From Blastobasis lacticolella (taxonomy: Eukaryota; Arthropoda; Insecta; Lepidoptera; Blastobasidae): DNA of 64,000 nt. The stretch covers positions 17,439,428 to 17,503,427 of the forward strand of contig LR990049.1 in assembly GCA_905147135.1 (NCBI GenBank), written 5' to 3'. Under the pieces are notes generated by a model. It was not told the DNA's origin. It was given only the letters and a program-made list of their open reading frames with translations, and did no database searches. The position numbers were made by a program, and so were the translations under genes. Positions 53,501-59,500 of this stretch are shown piece after piece. How positions within the stretch are numbered: the stretch's first letter is position 1; each line of letters begins with the position of its first letter.

Positions 53501-56500
53501 AAGTACGCCGAGCCGGTCGTCAGGTGGGTGCCGCGCGGGGCCGCGTCCCAGCCCCGCGGCTGTCCCGGCGGCGGCTGGCCGCGCTGCGCATGCAGGAGGT
53601 GCAGCCCAGCGCCACGCTCAAGTACGCCGAGCCGGTCGTCAGGTGGGTGCCGCGCGGGGCCGCGTCCCAGCCCCGCGGCTGTCCCGGCGGCGGCTGGCCG
53701 CGCTGCGCATGCAGGAGGTGCAGCCCAGCGCCACGCTCAAGTACGCCGAGCCGGTCGTCAGGTGGGTGCCGCGCGGGGCCGCGTCCCAGCCCCGCGGCTG
53801 TCCCGGCGGCGGCTGGCCGCGCTGCGCATGCAGGAGGTGCAGCCCAGCGCCACGCTCAAGTACGCCGAGCCGGTCGTCAGGTGGGTGCCGCGCGGGGCCG
53901 CGTCCCAGCCCCGCGGCTGTCCCGGCGGCGGCTGGCCGCGCTGCGCATGCAGGAGGTGCAGCCCAGCGCCACGCTCAAGTACGCCGAGCCGGTCGTCAGG
54001 TGGGTGCCGCGCGGGGCCGCGTCCCAGCCCCGCGGCTGTCCCGGCGGCGGCTGGCCGCGCTGCGCATGCAGGAGGTGCAGCCCAGCGCCACGCTCAAGTA
54101 CGCCGAGCCGGTCGTCAGGTGGGTGCCGCGCGGGGCCGCGTCCCAGCCCCGCGGCTGTCCCGGCGGCGGCTGGCCGCGCTGCGCATGCAGGAGGTGCAGC
54201 CCAGCGCCACGCTCAAGTACGCCGAGCCGGTCGTCAGGTGGGTGCCGCGCGGGGCCGCGTCCCAGCCCCGCGGCTGTCCCGGCGGCGGCTGGCCGCGCTG
54301 CGCATGCAGGAGGTGCAGCCCAGCGCCACGCTCAAGTACGCCGAGCCGGTCGTCAGGTGGGTGCCGCGCGGGGCCGCGTCCCAGCCCCGCGGCTGTCCCG
54401 GCGGCGGCTGGCCGCGCTGCGCATGCAGGAGGTGCAGCCCAGCGCCACGCTCAAGTACGCCGAGCCGGTCGTCAGGTGGGTGCCGCGCGGGGCCGCGTCC
54501 CAGCCCCGCGGCTGTCCCGGCGGCGGCTGGCCGCGCTGCGCATGCAGGAGGTGCAGCCCAGCGCCACGCTCAAGTACGCCGAGCCGGTCGTCAGGTGGGT
54601 GCCGCGCGGGGCCGCGTCCCAGCCCCGCGGCTGTCCCGGCGGCGGCTGGCCGCGCTGCGCATGCAGGAGGTGCAGCCCAGCGCCACGCTCAAGTACGCCG
54701 AGCCGGTCGTCAGGTGGGTGCCGCGCGGGGCCGCGTCCCAGCCCCGCGGCTGTCCCGGCGGCGGCTGGCCGCGCTGCGCATGCAGGAGGTGCAGCCCAGC
54801 GCCACGCTCAAGTACGCCGAGCCGGTCGTCAGGTGGGTGCCGCGCGGGGCCGCGTCCCAGCCCCGCGGCTGTCCCGGCGGCGGCTGGCCGCGCTGCGCAT
54901 GCAGGAGGTGCAGCCCAGCGCCACGCTCAAGTACGCCGAGCCGGTCGTCAGGTGGGTGCCGCGCGGGGCCGCGTCCCAGCCCCGCGGCTGTCCCGGCGGC
55001 GGCTGGCCGCGCTGCGCATGCAGGAGGTGCAGCCCAGCGCCACGCTCAAGTACGCCGAGCCGGTCGTCAGGTGGGTGCCGCGCGGGGCCGCGTCCCAGCC
55101 CCGCGGCTGTCCCGGCGGCGGCTGGCCGCGCTGCGCATGCAGGAGGTGCAGCCCAGCGCCACGCTCAAGTACGCCGAGCCGGTCGTCAGGTGGGTGCCGC
55201 GCGGGGCCGCGTCCCAGCCCCGCGGCTGTCCCGGCGGCGGCTGGCCGCGCTGCGCATGCAGGAGGTGCAGCCCAGCGCCACGCTCAAGTACGCCGAGCCG
55301 GTCGTCAGGTGGGTGCCGCGCGGGGCCGCGTCCCAGCCCCGCGGCTGTCCCGGCGGCGGCTGGCCGCGCTGCGCATGCAGGAGGTGCAGCCCAGCGCCAC
55401 GCTCAAGTACGCCGAGCCGGTCGTCAGGTGGGTGCCGCGCGGGGCCGCGTCCCAGCCCCGCGGCTGTCCCGGCGGCGGCTGGCCGCGCTGCGCATGCAGG
55501 AGGTGCAGCCCAGCGCCACGCTCAAGTACGCCGAGCCGGTCGTCAGGTGGGTGCCGCGCGGGGCCGCGTCCCAGCCCCGCGGCTGTCCCGGCGGCGGCTG
55601 GCCGCGCTGCGCATGCAGGAGGTGCAGCCCAGCGCCACGCTCAAGTACGCCGAGCCGGTCGTCAGGTGGGTGCCGCGCGGGGCCGCGTCCCAGCCCCGCG
55701 GCTGTCCCGGCGGCGGCTGGCCGCGCTGCGCATGCAGGAGGTGCAGCCCAGCGCCACGCTCAAGTACGCCGAGCCGGTCGTCAGGTGGGTGCCGCGCGGG
55801 GCCGCGTCCCAGCCCCGCGGCTGTCCCGGCGGCGGCTGGCCGCGCTGCGCATGCAGGAGGTGCAGCCCAGCGCCACGCTCAAGTACGCCGAGCCGGTCGT
55901 CAGGTGGGTGCCGCGCGGGGCCGCGTCCCAGCCCCGCGGCGTGTTTGTTTGCCTCGCTCTAGTACGGAGCCACCTCGACATGAGATAAGTTAGCCAGGGC
56001 AGTTACAGCGTATGCGATAGTTCATCGTAGTCTTCACAGTGACAACGCATCCTGCGGTTTGTATTTTTGTTGTCTGTAACCTAAATGCATGAATTATAGA
56101 TTGTAGACAGCTACCGCTTATTATCAAGTGGGCTGTCTGCTTTCTACAACGGCCAAATTGCCTTAGTTGGCAGAAAACTACAAATTGAAACACAGCGTCG
56201 TTACTATCAAACATAGTAACGACGTTTTAAAATATCATTAGCATTAACATCGTAACCTATTGTCTCTTACCAGGCCGACAGAATCGAAGCTGGCGCCCCT
56301 GACGGCGAGGGACGTGATCCCGCCGACGCGCCAGATTTACCAGCTGATTAACACGTACACATTCCACATAGCGAAAGCAACTGAGGTGAGTGAATGTGTC
56401 TTGAGTATTTTTTTATACCAGTACTAGCAAGCCCGTTGTGACTTAGTTCGTGTGTTGTCCTATAGGCCCAATAAACCTTTTTGAAACTCTGAAGCTATAG

Positions 56501-59500
56501 TTGAAAACCGCATTAAAACCAGTTCTTTTTATGTCATACGGTAGGCAAACAGGCAGGCAGTTGCCTTGTTTAAAGGATCTAAACGTACATACACACAGAG
56601 CGGTTTGAGCGAGTGAGATGGCAATGTATAACAGTTAAAATATTGGACCCCATGACATGAACTCGCGCGCGCTCTTACAGACTTCGGGAAGCGACTTTCT
56701 TTTATTATACCACTAAGGTGGCAAACAAGATTTATGCCTGCCTGATGGTAAGCAGTTACCGCAACCTGTGGACGTTTGCGATACCAGTGGTATCACTCCC
56801 GTGTTACCGACCCTGTAAAAACCTTTTCCATCTTTTTTGAAGGACTTAATTTTGTATTCGTATACATATATTATTTTTTACGTAAATATGCTTCGATTGA
56901 GGCAAAAATAGTCTACCATTCTACCCCTTATTTCTTGCAGGTATCCCCAATAATATCGCCGCTTTGCGATATGCTGTACGAGTCTGAATTCGAATCGCAA
57001 ATGTGGATGATATACAACAGTTGCAAGCAGCTGATGGCTGTTGGTGACGCGTATCCGTCCAAGGTGAGTTTATTTATTTATTTAGAAATGCATTCCATTC
57101 TCTCCATCATCTCTTTCATTCCACTCCATGCATTGAGTTGCATTCTGAGTATTATGTACAGAATATAAAACAGAATATGTCGAATGCCAACAACTCGTCT
57201 CTCGATATTGCCACATTTATAAAAAATATGTTTCAGTTAATCTCTTTGCGCGAAAGAGTAACAAACATACATTCTTTCATCCATCCATCCATCTATCCAT
57301 CTTTACAACATAAGCATAATCTCCACTCCACCTCTCTCTCTGTTCCCCAGTACTCGGTTAAACTTGAGAAGGGCGAGTACACCCTCCGGCTGAACATCCG
57401 TCACGAGAACAAGGCATTATTGGAGCGTCTGCAAGAGCTGCCTGCGCTGGTGCAGCAGCGGCTGCCCGCGCCGCTCACGCTCGACGCCTACTGCTCCGTG
57501 CCACAGGTGGGTGTAGGATAAGTTATCCTGGATAAGACTAGCAGGTCTAGATAAGATGGGTTCTTTTTTTGAGGTCGATTATTGAGTCCTTGGGAAAAAG
57601 TTGACACGTTTTTGGTATTCTGCCATTAATTTAAAACCAATTGTTTTCCATTGAACTTATTGTTACTCGATTGTGGATTAGAAAGACAGTCCCTTGGTAG
57701 ACTTTAGAAGGCAAAATTTAATTTCTATTTAACTGAGAGACAATTACGACTCTATTATAAAAGTTTTTGCGGAATACCCAATTCGTAGTTTAATGCAAGT
57801 AGATGATAGAAGCTCGCCTGCGTTGTTTTGATCACGTGCTGCGTAACCAATCCTGCAGAAATTGCAGGTATCAGAAAAGAGATCCTCCGGGAGGCCCAAG
57901 AAGGCTCTCGGACGTGAGAGCCAACGGATAATGGCAGCCACTCACGTTCATGCCGATTGACACATCAGTTGGCATGACAAAAATTGTCTTGACAATATTT
58001 CTCCCCACATACGGTCAGTTTTCTTGACAAGCCTATTTTCAAGACAGTCGGCATAAACTTGATTGGCTACCATTACGAGAGGTGAGGATCCCGAAGACCG
58101 GGCGAAGTAGAGAATAAAAGTAGGAAAGCGAACCCTGACAGAAACCTATATAGACCGCTCGGATGTTGATTATGATGTACATTAACTACAATAAAGGTTT
58201 CAATTCCTGTCCCAACTCTTGGCAAATGAATTAATGACTAATTATTTTAACAGGCGCTGACTGCGGGCAAGAAATTCACATCTACCTCATTAGCTAGCGG
58301 GACTCTGTTGCCCATATACTTCGCCTCGCTGCCTGCAGACAAGTGAGTAAAGCAAATATGTAGTTTAGAATTTTGAACCATAATTGACTTCAAATTCATT
58401 ATACCAAGGGGTATGGTATGTATGTGCTCGTGATAACGAACCACTTTTACGATGACATCAACTCTGATACCGCAAAAAATTATCATCTGTTTAATACATT
58501 TTTGCAGAGCTTGTTTTCTGTTGTGTATAAAATAGTTGATATTTTTTCGTGATTTCGGGTGTCGTACGAGAAGACTAATGTTGTCTACGAGGCAATAAAT
58601 GTAGCTAGAGGCTCCGTAGGCCGGAAATTGGGCAGCAGCTTCTTTCATTTATATAATTAATATATATTTATGACACTGCGATCTCCAACCCGCCTGCCCA
58701 GCGTGGAGACTATGGAAATATCCTCCCCTGTCCTGGGACAGGCCTTAAGTCCTGCAGTGAAATGCTATGGACTGTGCTGATGATATTGAACTTGTATTTA
58801 ACTAACTTGAAATTCTATTTAACTATCTGACATTCATAGTACCTCTAACAAGGTGTTAAATGTGAAACTAATACCCATTTATAAGAATCATATTGTACCA
58901 TTTAACAGCGAATAATTGAAATATAAAATATGAACCAATGGGTTATCCATTAACTTACTCGCTCGCCTCCCTCTAACACAAACAAATTCCTTCCAGAGTA
59001 AGCCGGTCGAACCTAACCATCGGACACACGCTCACCGGTACAGTAACCTTCGCAAAGGACGAACTGGGCCGCAAGGTGGACACCTACAGCCTACAGTACG
59101 CACTCTGCGAGCCTCCCAAGAGGCCGCAGCCACCCAAGGAGAAGGACAAGGGGAAACCGCATGAGGACTACATGGATGCCGTGAAGGAGTTCACTACCAA
59201 TTGGCTGGCTAAATTGGGTGAGTGGGCAACTAGTATTATTATATAAGACGGGACTTATATTATATAAGCGTGCACGCTTCGATTTGTTTCCGTTTGTGTA
59301 AAGAACGCGAGTTTAGTTTGAAACAAATATGGGCAACTGGTGTTGATAAGATAGGATATGTTGATTTTCAATAAGTAGTGGTACAATAATGGTGTTAAAT
59401 TGTGTCATCCCATCCCAAAAATACTGAATCATTTCAGATATGAAAACACAAACACTCCGCGATCAATTTTAATATTATATTACTTACTTCTTTTTAGTTA

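Noticed and set aside
52717..55993. Three overlapping plus-strand open frames of 981-1081 codons
   Set aside because: They are stop-free readings of the 119-bp GC-rich array in all three frames; only the first 73 or so codons (exon 16) are TPP2.
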